From Phytohabitans kaempferiae (GTDB lineage Bacteria > Actinomycetota > Actinomycetes > Mycobacteriales > Micromonosporaceae), in NCBI RefSeq assembly GCF_042433955.1, contig NZ_JBHLUH010000003.1:62001-126000 (forward strand): 64,000 nt of DNA, written 5' to 3'. The notes under the pieces are model-generated. The model searched no databases, was not told where the DNA came from, and saw only the letters and a program-made list of their open reading frames with translations. Shown piece after piece: positions 24,430 through 33,487 of the stretch (the first letter of the stretch is position 1; each line of letters starts with the position of its first letter). Position numbers and translations under genes: made by a program.

Positions 24430-26645
24430 TCCGCCTCGGTTTGCGTCTCGCGTTGGCCAGCGGCCGGGAGGCGGTGGTCCGGCTCGCCGTCATCGCGGTC
24501 GCGGTGGCGCTCGGGGTCGGCCTGCTGCTGGCCGCGCTCGCCGGCATCAACGCGGTCAATGCGCAAAACTCGCGGTACGCGTGGCTCAACAGCGGTCTCG
24601 TGGAGCAGCCGACCGGGCCGCGGGCGGCCGACCCGATCTGGTGGGCGCTGCGCGACGACGTGTTCCACGGCGACCGGATCGGCCGGCTCGACGTGGCCAC
24701 CACCGGGCCCGACGCACCGGCGCTGCCCGGCATCACGCACGTGCCCGGCCCGGGGGAGTACTTCGCCTCGCCGGCGCTCAGCGAGCTGCTCCGCACGCAT
24801 CCGGCCGTGGAGCTGGCCGACCGGTTTCCCGGTCGGGAGGTCGGCACGATCGGCGACGCCGCTCTCCCGTCGCCCGACTCGTTGCTCATCGTCGTCGGCC
24901 GCACTCCCGACGAGGTCTCGCAGGTGCGGGGCGCGACCCAGGTCGCCAGCGTGCTGACCACCGACCCGAGCGAGTGCGACCGCTGCGTGATCGGCATCGG
25001 CACCGAGGGCATCAGCGTGGTCCTGGGGGTCGTCGCGGGCGCTCTGATAGTGCCGGTGCTGATCCTGATCGGCACCGCGACCCGCCTCGCCGCGGCCCGC
25101 CGCGAGCAGCGTTTCGCCGCGATGCGCCTGGTCGGTGCGACACCGCGCCAGATCTCGGTGATTTCCGCGGTGGAGTCGACGGTCGCCGCCGTCACCGGCG
25201 CGGTCGCCGGCATCGGCCTGTTCTTCGCGTTCCGCTCCGCGCTCGCCATGATCCCGTTCACCGGTGAGCGCTTCTATCCCGGCGACCTGTCGCTCGGCCT
25301 GGTCGAGGTGCTGCTGGTCGTCCTCGGCGTGCCGCTGGGCGCGGCGGTGGTGGCGCGGTTCGCGCTGCGCCGGGTGCAGATCTCCCCGCTGGGCGTGACC
25401 CGGCGCGTCACGCCACGCCCGCCACAGGCCTGGCGGCTGATCCTGCTCGTGGCTGGCGTCGCCGAGCTGCTCTACTTCGTCGGCCGGCGACCTGGCACCA
25501 CCAACGGCCAGATCATGGCGTACATGTCCGGCTTTGTGCTGATCATGATCGGGCTGGTGGTCGCCGGGCCGTGGCTGACGCTCGTCGGTTCGCGGATCCT
25601 GGCCCGGCGGGCCCGGCACGCCGCCGCGATCATCGCCGGCCGGCGGCTGGCGGACAATCCGCAGGCCGGCTTCCGCGCGGTCAGCGGGCTGATGCTGGCG
25701 CTCTTCGTCACCAGCGTCGCCACCGGCGTGATGACCACGATGGTGGCGGAGCGGGGCGCCCCGCGCAGCGGTTCCGTGATGGGCAGCGTGCTCTCTCACA
25801 CGTTCTGGCCGGAGGACGGGGATGCGCCGAGCGTGGCGCAGATCCCGGCCGGGCTCGCCTCGGTGCCCGGCGTCGTCGCGATCCAACCGGTCTACGCCAA
25901 TCCCCAGCAGCGGTCCACGCCGGACAATCCGGACTGGCTTCCCGGGCTGATCCGCTGCGCCGACCTCGCCCGCTCGCCCGAGCTGGGCCGGTGCGCGCCG
26001 GGCGCCGACGTGGCGTACGTCTACACCGACCTGGTCGGCCTGCGCCGCGCCTCCGACGATCCGCCGGTCTGGTCGGCCGCACCGGTGGAGGCCGCGAGCG
26101 TACAGGCGCTGCCGCTGCTCTCGGTCGTCGTGGAGACGGATGGTTCGACAGCGGCGATCGAGCGCTCGCGTACCTTGCTCGAAGCCGCCTTCCCCAACAC
26201 TCGTTTCCCCAGCACGGTCGCAGAGCTGGAAGGCGACTTCCGGCGGACGCTGGTGCAATGGCAGCAGCTCGCCAACGTGGTGATCGTCGCCAGCCTTGCC
26301 ATCGCGGGATGCAGCCTCGCGGTGAGCGTGGTCGGCGGGCTCACCGAGCGCAAACGCCCGTTCAGCATGCTGCGGCTCACCGGTGTGCGGATCGGGCTGC
26401 TGCGCCGCGTGGTCGTGCTGGAGAGCGCGGTGCCGATGCTCTTCGTGGCCGTGCTCGCGATCGGCATGGGCTTCCTCGCCGCGCAGCTCTTCCTCACCTC
26501 GCAGCTGGACTACACGCTGCGGGCTCCCGGGGTCGGCTACTACGCGGCGGTGTCGGCCGGGCTGGTCGCCTCGCTCGCCATCATCGCCTCGACCCTCCCG
26601 CTCCTGCGGCGGATCACCGGCCCGGAGACGGCTCGGAACGAGTAG
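24426..26645 (+). CDS. FtsX-like ABC permease (MacB type)
   Basis: A 739-aa membrane protein. There is an N-terminal helix (about residues 18-42), a large extracytoplasmic domain, a three-helix FtsX module around 195-330 (RREQRFAAMRLVGATPRQISVISAVES), a further set of helices at about 335-390 and 410-440, a second external domain, and a final FtsX module at about 610-735 (KRPFSMLRLTGVRIGLLRRVV). The double FtsX arrangement in one chain is common in actinomycetes. The start is a GTG overlapping the ATPase stop. The substrate is unknown; an export or antimicrobial-resistance role is plausible. Confidence 0.87.
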   Translation: MIRLGLRLALASGREAVVRLAVIAVAVALGVGLLLAALAGINAVNAQNSRYAWLNSGLVEQPTGPRAADPIWWALRDDVFHGDRIGRLDVATTGPDAPALPGITHVPGPGEYFASPALSELLRTHPAVELADRFPGREVGTIGDAALPSPDSLLIVVGRTPDEVSQVRGATQVASVLTTDPSECDRCVIGIGTEGISVVLGVVAGALIVPVLILIGTATRLAAARREQRFAAMRLVGATPRQISVISAVESTVAAVTGAVAGIGLFFAFRSALAMIPFTGERFYPGDLSLGLVEVLLVVLGVPLGAAVVARFALRRVQISPLGVTRRVTPRPPQAWRLILLVAGVAELLYFVGRRPGTTNGQIMAYMSGFVLIMIGLVVAGPWLTLVGSRILARRARHAAAIIAGRRLADNPQAGFRAVSGLMLALFVTSVATGVMTTMVAERGAPRSGSVMGSVLSHTFWPEDGDAPSVAQIPAGLASVPGVVAIQPVYANPQQRSTPDNPDWLPGLIRCADLARSPELGRCAPGADVAYVYTDLVGLRRASDDPPVWSAAPVEAASVQALPLLSVVVETDGSTAAIERSRTLLEAAFPNTRFPSTVAELEGDFRRTLVQWQQLANVVIVASLAIAGCSLAVSVVGGLTERKRPFSMLRLTGVRIGLLRRVVVLESAVPMLFVAVLAIGMGFLAAQLFLTSQLDYTLRAPGVGYYAAVSAGLVASLAIIASTLPLLRRITGPETARNE

Positions 26646-26868
26646 GGGGTGACGCGGGCGCCGGTTGCAGGCGGCTGATCGCCAGCCACACGGTGGCGGA
26701 GGCAAGTGCCGCAGCCGGCACCGCGTCCTTCCCCGCCGTACCGACGAGCAGCGCGGCGAAGATGAGCGGGGAGAAGAGGAGGCGGGTCTGCGCGGCCATG
26801 CCGACCGCAGCGCCGAGCCCGACCAGCCGCAGGTACGCCGCACCGCTCGGCCGCTCCCCCTCGGGCAC
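26614..26868 (-). pseudogene. Remnant of a ClC-type chloride channel, internally deleted
   Basis: An 84-codon frame from a GTG at 26868. Its first part (YLRLVGLGA) resembles the N-terminus of actinomycete ClC chloride channels. Its second part (GMAAQTRLLFSPLIFAALLVG, then GKDAVPAAALASATVWLA) resembles their extreme C-terminal helices. The roughly 350 residues that normally lie between, including the selectivity-filter motifs, are absent. The join falls inside GLGAAVGMAAQT. The 3' end overlaps the convergent FtsX-like gene by 32 bases. There is no ribosome site. The comparison is from memory, so a small genuine membrane protein is the alternative. Confidence 0.5.
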
Positions 26869-26947
26869 TACGCGGCCGTGCCGAGTGCGCGGTCGGTGCG
26901 AGCGGCCCGTTCCATGCGACCGGAGTGGCCGCCGGCGGTTGACGTGA

Positions 26948-28300
26948 TCACGAGGCCCGCCCCGCGTACCGCTGGAAGAAGAGCGCCTCGGCCAGCGCCA
27001 TGTGCTCGATCTCGCGCGGGTCGACGCTCTCGTTGGGCGCGTGCATGAGCGTCAGCGGCTCCTCCACGCCCATGAGGATGATCTCGGCGTCCGGGTACGT
27101 GTCGGCGAAGACGTTGCACAGCGGGATCGAGCCGCCCTGCCCGAGCGTGGTGAGGTCGCGCCCGTACGACTCTTTCATCGCGGCGGCGAGCGCGTCGTAC
27201 GCCGGGCCGCCGGTCGACGCGCGGAAGGGCGCACCGGACGCCTCCCGCTCCACGCTCACCTTGACGTGCCACGGCGCGACCGACTCCAGGTGTGCGATCA
27301 GCGCGTCTTGGGCCGCCTTCGGGTCCATCCCGGGCGGTACGCGCAGGTTGATCCGGGCCCGCGCGTGCGGCTGGATCGCTGCCGCCGACCCCACCACCGG
27401 CGGGCAGTCGATGCCGAGCACGGTCGCCGCCGGGCGGGCCCACAGCATGTCCGAGACCGTGCCGTCACCGACCAGGTCGACTCCATCGAGGACATTGGCG
27501 TCGTTGCGGAACCGCTCCGGGTCGTACACCTCGCCTTGCCAGGTCTGCGTGTTGTCCAGACCCGTGACGGTCGTGTTGCCCCGCTCGTCGCGGAGCGTGG
27601 CGAGCATGTGGATGAGCGCGGCGAGCGCGTCCGGCGCGGCACCGCCGAACATGCCGGAGTGCATCTCCGAGGAGAGCGACTCCACAGTCACCACACAGTT
27701 GGCGAGCCCGCGCAGGCTGATCGTCGCGGCGGGCGCGCCCACCGCCGCGTTGCCGGTGTCGCAGACCAGGATCGCGTCGGCGGCGAGCAGGTCGGCGTGG
27801 CCGGGTACGAACTCCTCCAGCCCGCCGGTGCCCTGCTCCTCCGAGCCCTCGACGATGAGCTTGAGGTTGACCGGTACGTCGTCGCCGAGCGCGCGCAACG
27901 CGGTCAGGTGCATGAGGATGTTGCCCTTGCAGTCGGCGGTGCCCCGGCCGTACCACCGTCCATTGTGCTCGGTGAGCTGGAACGGGGGCGTGCGCCAGGC
28001 CGCGTCGTCGAGCGGCGGCTGCACGTCGTAGTGGGCGTAGAGCAGCACGGTCGGCGCGCCGTCCGGCCCTTCCCGCTCGCCGTACACCGCGCGCGAGCCG
28101 TCCGGTGTCTCCTCCAGCCGCAGGTCGGTGAAGCCCACCTCGCCGAAGGCGTCGAGTATCCAGTTGGCCGCCTTCGTGCACTCCTCCGGCGGATACTGCC
28201 GGGGGTCGGCGACCGACCGGTACGAGACCAGCTCGGTCAAATCGGTGCGGGCGCGGTCCATGAGGTCGTGTACGCGCCCGTGCAGGCCGTTGCCGTCCAT
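26948..28300 (-). CDS. M20-family dipeptidase
   Basis: A 450-aa cytoplasmic metallopeptidase of the ArgE/DapE/CPG2 clan. The metal and catalytic residues appear in order: YAHYDVQ (His near 90, Asp 92), GRGTADCKGN (bridging Asp near 122), EGSEEQGT (catalytic Glu pair near 152), VCDTGN (Asp near 180), and a final His in LTLMHAPNES near 425. The dimerisation lid lies between. It would hydrolyse dipeptides or N-acyl amino acids. A membrane protein gene and an APC permease lie directly upstream on the same strand, suggesting uptake and breakdown of an amino compound. Confidence 0.88.
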   Translation of the reverse strand: MDGNGLHGRVHDLMDRARTDLTELVSYRSVADPRQYPPEECTKAANWILDAFGEVGFTDLRLEETPDGSRAVYGEREGPDGAPTVLLYAHYDVQPPLDDAAWRTPPFQLTEHNGRWYGRGTADCKGNILMHLTALRALGDDVPVNLKLIVEGSEEQGTGGLEEFVPGHADLLAADAILVCDTGNAAVGAPAATISLRGLANCVVTVESLSSEMHSGMFGGAAPDALAALIHMLATLRDERGNTTVTGLDNTQTWQGEVYDPERFRNDANVLDGVDLVGDGTVSDMLWARPAATVLGIDCPPVVGSAAAIQPHARARINLRVPPGMDPKAAQDALIAHLESVAPWHVKVSVEREASGAPFRASTGGPAYDALAAAMKESYGRDLTTLGQGGSIPLCNVFADTYPDAEIILMGVEEPLTLMHAPNESVDPREIEHMALAEALFFQRYAGRAS

Positions 28301-28304
28301 CGCG

Positions 28305-28769
28305 TCACTCCTTGACGACGTCGTCGAGGTTGAGCCCGTTGGTGTAGGTCTGGAACTCGGGCAGCTGGTCCGGGCAGTACACGCTCAGCGCGAGCTTCTC
28401 GCCCTTGATCGTGCGCTCGGCGATGAAGACCGGCCGCTGGCCCGGCCCGGCGGCGCCGTTCGAGCCGAGCCCGTCGCGGATCGCCTTTTTTAGTGCGTTG
28501 CCAGGGTCGGCGCACATCGCCCCGCCGTCGTCGCCGAGGGTCCGGATGATCTGGTCGCGGTCCGGCACCGGCAGCTCCTCCGCCTGGAAGAGCGCGATCA
28601 ACTGGTCGGCCTTGGCCTCGGCGGCGGCGTTGTGCTCGGCCCGGTTGTACATCGCCAGCCCCAGAACCAGCAGCACGACGATCACGGCACCGGCGACGAT
28701 GTACGTGATCCGGCGGTGTTTGTGCGGGTCGTGGAAGGAGACCGGCTCGTGCGGTGCTGTCGTGGTCAT
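28305..28769 (-). CDS. Membrane-anchored protein of unknown function
   Basis: A 154-aa protein with a short cytoplasmic head, one transmembrane helix at about residues 21-42 (IVAGAVIVVLLVLGLAMY), and an external domain with two cysteines (GGAMCADPGN and LSVYCPDQ) that could pair. The external part is rich in charged residues and ends LDDVVKE. I recognise no family motif. It sits 13 bases downstream of the APC permease gene and 4 bases ahead of the M20 peptidase, so the three are probably one transcript. Confidence 0.7.
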   Translation of the reverse strand: MTTTAPHEPVSFHDPHKHRRITYIVAGAVIVVLLVLGLAMYNRAEHNAAAEAKADQLIALFQAEELPVPDRDQIIRTLGDDGGAMCADPGNALKKAIRDGLGSNGAAGPGQRPVFIAERTIKGEKLALSVYCPDQLPEFQTYTNGLNLDDVVKE

Positions 28770-28782
28770 CGCTAACTCCCGC

Positions 28783-30282
28783 TCACTCGACCGCGGTGGT
28801 GGCCGCGGGGTCTGCGGTCCGCCAGTGCGGCTTGCGCAGCCGGTAGAAGAGGTACGGCACGAGCAGGCCGATGATCGCCAGGCCGCCGCCGACGATGCTC
28901 ACGTACAGGACAACGCTGCCGCCGCCGAACTGTGACGAGGGCACGAAGCCGATCAGCAGCGCGGCGATCGAGGCGAGGAAACCGACCACGCAGAGGGCCA
29001 GCAGCGCCGGCGCCCGGAAGCCCCGCGGATGGTCCGGCTGCGTGCGGCGCAACCGAACCGCGGCGACGAACATCAGCAGGTACACGATGAGGTACACCTG
29101 CGTGGTGATCACCGAGAAGATCCAGTACGCGCTGGAGACGTCCGGGATGAACGCGTACATCAGCGCGATGACCGTGGTGACCGCGCCCTGCGCCACGAGG
29201 ATGTTCTGCTGCACGCCGTGCTTGTTGAGCCGTTGCAGGAACGGCGGCAGGTAGCCGTACTGGCGGGAGACCAGCAACAGGCCCTTCGACGGTCCGGCGA
29301 GCCAGGTGAGCATGCCGCCGAGCGCGGCGACCACCAGCATGACGCCGAGGATCGGGGTCATCCACGTGACGCCGAACTGCCCGAACACCGCGTCGAACGC
29401 CTGCATCACGCCGGACGTTAGGCTGATCTGCTGCGCCGGTACGACCCACGAGATCGCCAGCGCCGGCAGCACGAAGATGAGCAGCACCAGCCCCATCGCC
29501 ATGAACATCGAGCGGGGGAACTCGCGCCCCGGATTGCGCAGCGAGGAGACGTGCACGGCGTTCATCTCCATGCCGGAGTACGACAGGAAGTTGTTGACGA
29601 TGAGCACGAGGCTGGCGAGGCCGGCCCAGGCGGGAAGCATGTGTCCGGCGTCCATCGGGGCGGCCGAGGGGTTGCCCTGCCCCAGGAAGACCACGCCGAG
29701 CGTGACGAGCAGGACGCCGGGGACGAGCGTGCCGATGATCAGGCCCATGCTGGAGAGGCCCGCGATCGACTTGGTGCCCTGCGAGGAGATGTAGACGCCG
29801 GCCCAGAAGCAGATCATGATGACCGCCGCGGTCCAGAGACCGCTGGTGGCGAGGGCCGGATTGATCACGTACGCGAGCGTGCTCGCCACGAACGCGAGCA
29901 GGCTGGGGTAGTAGAAGATAGTCATGGCGAACTGGCACCAGACGGCTAGGAAGCCCATCGGCGCGGAGATGCCCTCGCTGACCCAGCGGTAGACGCCGCC
30001 GTTCCAGCCGGAGGCGAGTTCGGCCGAGACCAGCGAGGTCGGCAGCAGGAAGACGATCGCCGGCAGCAGGTACAGGAAGACGGCGGCCAGGCCGTACACC
30101 GCCATCGACGGCGCGGCCCGGAGGCTGGCGACCGAACTCGTGGTCATCAGGGCCAGGGCGATCCAGGAGATGTACGCGACCGCCGGTGCCTTCGTCCTGG
30201 TCGCCGCGGCGGGCGCCGATTTCGTAGCGGGAGATGCCTGTGCTCCTCGGGCCTTCGCACCCGGCAGATCCATGGCGGTCAT
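28783..30282 (-). CDS. APC-family amino acid/amine permease
   Basis: A 499-aa transporter with about twelve hydrophobic helices. The first helix carries SSVASLRAAPSMAVYG, and helix 2-3 has SAELASGWNGGVYRWVSEGI, the pattern of the glutamate/GABA-antiporter and polyamine branch of the APC superfamily. Residues 1-38 are an Ala/Lys-rich cytoplasmic tail. GGGAGG lies just before the ATG at 30282, which I chose over the longer frame. Together with the M20 dipeptidase downstream it suggests use of a peptide or amino compound. The substrate is not identifiable. Confidence 0.85.
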   Translation of the reverse strand: MTAMDLPGAKARGAQASPATKSAPAAATRTKAPAVAYISWIALALMTTSSVASLRAAPSMAVYGLAAVFLYLLPAIVFLLPTSLVSAELASGWNGGVYRWVSEGISAPMGFLAVWCQFAMTIFYYPSLLAFVASTLAYVINPALATSGLWTAAVIMICFWAGVYISSQGTKSIAGLSSMGLIIGTLVPGVLLVTLGVVFLGQGNPSAAPMDAGHMLPAWAGLASLVLIVNNFLSYSGMEMNAVHVSSLRNPGREFPRSMFMAMGLVLLIFVLPALAISWVVPAQQISLTSGVMQAFDAVFGQFGVTWMTPILGVMLVVAALGGMLTWLAGPSKGLLLVSRQYGYLPPFLQRLNKHGVQQNILVAQGAVTTVIALMYAFIPDVSSAYWIFSVITTQVYLIVYLLMFVAAVRLRRTQPDHPRGFRAPALLALCVVGFLASIAALLIGFVPSSQFGGGSVVLYVSIVGGGLAIIGLLVPYLFYRLRKPHWRTADPAATTAVE

Positions 30283-30380
30283 CGGTGCCTCCCGTTCGCT
30301 CGATCGGTCCACACCCAAACGCGAGACTAATTGCATAAATAGGGGCATGCTGGGAAAACCGGGGAAGTCGGGAGGGGTCC
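30283..30380. promoter_or_regulatory. Divergent promoter region, APC permease and DHA2 exporter
   Basis: A 98-base gap with an AT-rich centre (GACTAATTGCATAAATAGG, about 30326-30345) that stands out from the GC-rich flanks. The AT-rich core could supply -10 boxes for both directions (TATTTATGC reading left). GGAGGGG precedes the exporter ATG. Confidence 0.45.
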
Positions 30381-31940
30381 ATGGTCGGCGAGGCACGGAC
30401 CGTTTCCGCCGTCGGTGGCGCGGTGCGCCACCGGTGGATCGCACTGGCCGGACTCTGCTCGGCCGCCGGGCTCGTGTGGCTCGCGTTCGCCGATCTGGGC
30501 GTCGCGCTGCCGACCATCTCCACTCAGCAGGAGATCGGCCTCACCGATCTACAGTGGACGAACAACGCGTTCAGCCTCGCTTGCGGCGCGCTCGTACTCG
30601 CCGCCGGCCGGTGCGGCGACCTCTACGGGCGGCGCCGCGTGCTGCTGCTCGGCGTCGCGGTGTTCGGCGGTTTCTCGCTGCTGACCGCGTTCCTCTCCGG
30701 CCTGCCCGGGCTGGTCACCGGCCGCGCGCTCATGGGCGTCGGCGCGGCGATGATCCTGCCCGCGACGCTCGCGCTGATCCCGCCGCTGTTTCCCCGCGCG
30801 GAGCAGCCGAAGGCGTTCGGCGCCTGGATGGCGGTCGCCTGGGTCGGGCAGGCTGCCGGCCCGGCGGTGGGCGGTGCGCTCACCAGCGCCCTGGGGTGGC
30901 GGTCGCTCTTCTGGATCGCCGCGCCGCTCGCCGCCGCCGCGTTCGTGGTGATCCTCCGGTACACGCCCGAGTCGCGGGACGAGGGCGCCACCGGCGGGGT
31001 CGACCTGATCGGGCTGCTGACCAGTGCCGGCGCGGCGTTCTGCCTGCTTTACGCGTTCACCGAGGGGCAGTCGGCCGGTTTCGGCGACCCCCTCATCATC
31101 GGGCTGCTGGTCGGGGCGGCGGTACTCGCGGTGGCGTTCGTCTTCGTCGAGCGGCGGGTCCGTGAGCCGCTGGTCGACCTGCGCCTCTTCCGCGCCCGCG
31201 ACTTCGACGGCGCGCTCACCGCCAACCTGGTGATGAACGTCGTCTTCGCCGGGCTCAGTTTCCTGCTCGCGCTCTACCTCCAGACGGTACGCGGATACAG
31301 CGCGCTGGAGGCGGGGCTGCTGCTCTTCCCCTCGACGCTCACGATTCTCGCGCTCAACCCGGTCGGCTCCCGGATGGCGGCGCGCCTCGGTCCGCGTACC
31401 CCGGTCGCCTGGGGTCTGGTGCTGCTCGGCGTCGGTACGCTCCTCGCCGGCGTGGTGAGCACCGACTCGCCGTACTGGCTGCTGCTCGCCGGGCTGCTCG
31501 TGCTCGGCGCGGGACTCGGCCTGCTCTCGGTGCCGATCTCCGACACCGCCGTCGCCGGCCCACCGCCCGAGCTCGCCGGCACCGCCTCCGGGCTGTTCAA
31601 GATGAGCAGCATGCTCGGCGGCGCGATTGGCGTCGCGCTTTTCGCCGCCGTGGCCAAGAGCACCGGGGCGCATCGTGCGCGGGACGAGGCGGAGGCCGCC
31701 GGGCTCACCGACGACGAGATCGCCCAACTCGCCAACGCGCTGAGCGGGTCGGACGCCGCAGCCGCCGTCCTCGACAAGCTCCCCGCCGGCGAACGGCAGA
31801 CGGTGATGGCCGCGTACCAGGAGGCGTACGCCGCGGGCGTGGCCGGCTCGATGAAGATCGCTGGCCTGTTTGCCCTGGTGGCGGTGGTGCTCCTGCTCCT
31901 GCTCTGGCCGCGTCGCTCTCCTCTTTCAATGCACCGCTAG
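30381..31940 (+). CDS. DHA2-family MFS drug exporter (EmrB/QacA type)
   Basis: A 519-aa protein with fourteen predicted helices. Motif A is GRCGDLYGRRRVLL between helices 2 and 3, motif B-like is RALMGVGAAMILPATLALI, and motif C is WVGQAAGPAVGGALTS in helix 5, which marks proton-coupled exporters. The final helix ends in LLLLLWPRRSP. It would export drugs or toxic metabolites by proton antiport. The start has GGAGGGG upstream. A broken discoidin gene begins only about a dozen bases after its stop codon. Confidence 0.88.
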   Translation: MVGEARTVSAVGGAVRHRWIALAGLCSAAGLVWLAFADLGVALPTISTQQEIGLTDLQWTNNAFSLACGALVLAAGRCGDLYGRRRVLLLGVAVFGGFSLLTAFLSGLPGLVTGRALMGVGAAMILPATLALIPPLFPRAEQPKAFGAWMAVAWVGQAAGPAVGGALTSALGWRSLFWIAAPLAAAAFVVILRYTPESRDEGATGGVDLIGLLTSAGAAFCLLYAFTEGQSAGFGDPLIIGLLVGAAVLAVAFVFVERRVREPLVDLRLFRARDFDGALTANLVMNVVFAGLSFLLALYLQTVRGYSALEAGLLLFPSTLTILALNPVGSRMAARLGPRTPVAWGLVLLGVGTLLAGVVSTDSPYWLLLAGLLVLGAGLGLLSVPISDTAVAGPPPELAGTASGLFKMSSMLGGAIGVALFAAVAKSTGAHRARDEAEAAGLTDDEIAQLANALSGSDAAAAVLDKLPAGERQTVMAAYQEAYAAGVAGSMKIAGLFALVAVVLLLLLWPRRSPLSMHR

Positions 31941-31951
31941 GAACTTGCATG

Positions 31952-32466
31952 GACTCATTTCCGCCCGACCGCCGAGGGAAACCGCACCGGCACGGTCACG
32001 ATCACCAGCAACGCCAGCAACAGCCCGACCTCGGTCGGCCTCTCCGGCAGCGGTACCGGCGCCAACACCAACATCGCGGCCGGCAAGCCGGCGTCAGCGA
32101 GCAGCCAGGCTAACGGCTCGACCGGGGCCGCTCTGGTGACCGACGGCAACGCCAACACGTACTGGGAGAGCGCCAACGGCTCCTTCCCGCAGTGGATACA
32201 GGTGGACCTCGGCTCGGCGCAGAGCGCGAGCCGGATCGTGCTCCAGCTCCCCGCATCGTGGGGCGCGCAGCCAGACGCTCTCCGTACAGGGCAGCACCAA
32301 CGGGAGTACGTGGACGGCGGTGGCGGCCTCGGCGGCGTACAACTTCACGCCCACGGCCACGATCACCTTCCCGGCGACGACCCAGCGGTACTTCCGGCTG
32401 AACATCACCGCCAACACCGGCTGGCCCGCCGGTCAGATCTCCTCGTTCCAGGTCTGGAACACCTGA
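31952..32466 (+). pseudogene. Truncated, frameshifted end of a secreted discoidin-domain protein
   Basis: The frame opens as FRPTAEGNRTGTVTITS, an Ig-like choice-of-anchor segment, with no start codon or signal. It continues into a discoidin (F5/8 type C) domain (NIAAGKPASASSQ, TYWESANGSFPQWIQVDLG). At about 32263-32269 one base seems to be missing, and the rest of the domain (SQTLSVQGSTNGSTW to QISSFQVWNT) continues in another frame to the stop at 32464-32466. The domain is close to the discoidin repeats of the glucanase at 33799. The frameshift could be a sequencing error; the missing 5' part could not. Confidence 0.75.
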
Positions 32467-32482
32467 CAGGTACCGTGGGCCG

Positions 32483-32902
32483 ATGAGTTGGGAGGTGGGT
32501 GAGCCCGGAGTGGTCCGTTTGCCGTCCGGACGGATCGTGCGAGGGCGCGGGCTGCGGCGACCACTGCCGCCCGGGCCCTCGCCGACGTTCGGTGTCTACC
32601 TGCTCGGCCGCCCGCCGCCCCCGGTGAGCTGGGCGAGCCGGTGGATCAGGTGGCCCGACTTCTGGCTGCCCAGCGACCGGGCGAAGGCCCGCGCCACGCT
32701 CCGGGAGGCGTGGGAGCGGGCGGCGGACGAGCGGGTCGAGGTCGCCTGCGGCGGCGGTCGCGGGCGCACCGGCACAGCGCTCGCCTGCATCGCCGTGCTC
32801 GACGGCGTGCCGCCCGAGGAGGCGGTCGCCTGGATCCGCGCCCGGTACGACCGGCACGCGGTCGAGACGCCCTGGCAGAAGCGCTTCGTGCGGTCGCGCT
32901 GA
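32483..32902 (+). CDS. Protein-tyrosine/dual-specificity phosphatase-like protein
   Basis: A 139-aa cytoplasmic protein. The phosphatase signature CX5R is CGGGRGRTGT (Cys near residue 89, Arg near 95), and an upstream WPD loop (RWPDFWLPSD, Asp near 60) supplies the usual general acid. The His that normally precedes the Cys is Ala here (VACGGG), as in some actinomycete members. The small size fits a minimal catalytic domain. It lies 12 bases from the convergent TetR gene. Substrates are unknown. Confidence 0.78.
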   Translation: MSWEVGEPGVVRLPSGRIVRGRGLRRPLPPGPSPTFGVYLLGRPPPPVSWASRWIRWPDFWLPSDRAKARATLREAWERAADERVEVACGGGRGRTGTALACIAVLDGVPPEEAVAWIRARYDRHAVETPWQKRFVRSR

Positions 32903-32914
32903 GCCGGGCCGCCG

Positions 32915-33469
32915 TCAGGCGCGCAGGCCGGCGCGGACCACGGTGACGGTGCGGTCGAGCGCGGCCAGGTCAGTGCCCCCCGCGGGGTGCGCCTGGCAGC
33001 CCATCATCAGCGCCTTGACGTCGGCGAACTCCACATCGGACCGCACCGCACCAGCCTCCTGCGCCATCGCGAGCAGCGTGCGGAGCCGCCCCGAAACGTC
33101 GTGTCCCGCCTCGGTGCCGGCGGCGTCCAGGTCGTAGCCGGCACCGGCGAGCGCCTCGGCGAGCCCTCGGTTGGTCGCGCCCTCGTGCACAAGCGTGGCG
33201 AAGAACCGGAAGAACGCCTCGCCCGGCGTCTTGCTCGCGGCGAGCGCGTCGGCCTCGGCGGTGAGCCGCTCCATCCGCTCCAGCAGGATGGCCGCGTAGA
33301 GCGCCTCCTTGGTCGGGAAATGGCGGCTGACCGTGCCGGTGCCCACGCCCGCGCGGCGGGCGATCTCGTGGATCGGCACCCCGAGCCCTTCGGCGGCGAA
33401 GACCTCGGCTGCGACCGCCAGCACTCGGGCCCGGTTTCGCCGGGCGTCGGCACGGAGCTCTCTGGCCAC
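32915..33469 (-). CDS. TetR-family transcriptional regulator
   Basis: A 184-aa regulator. The HTH covers about residues 8-55 (RARVLAVAAEVFAAEGLGV, then EIARRAGVGTGTVSRHFPTKEALY). The C-terminal part is the SbtR-like type seen in many actinomycetes. I chose the GTG at 33469, with GGAGG five bases upstream. The longer ATG start at 33526 would put the start codon inside one of two CGGGA-N6-TCCCG repeats. That choice is inference; the longer form adds 19 residues. The target genes are not clear from context. Confidence 0.82.
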   Translation of the reverse strand: MARELRADARRNRARVLAVAAEVFAAEGLGVPIHEIARRAGVGTGTVSRHFPTKEALYAAILLERMERLTAEADALAASKTPGEAFFRFFATLVHEGATNRGLAEALAGAGYDLDAAGTEAGHDVSGRLRTLLAMAQEAGAVRSDVEFADVKALMMGCQAHPAGGTDLAALDRTVTVVRAGLRA

Positions 33470-33487
33470 GCACTCCTCCAGCACTGA

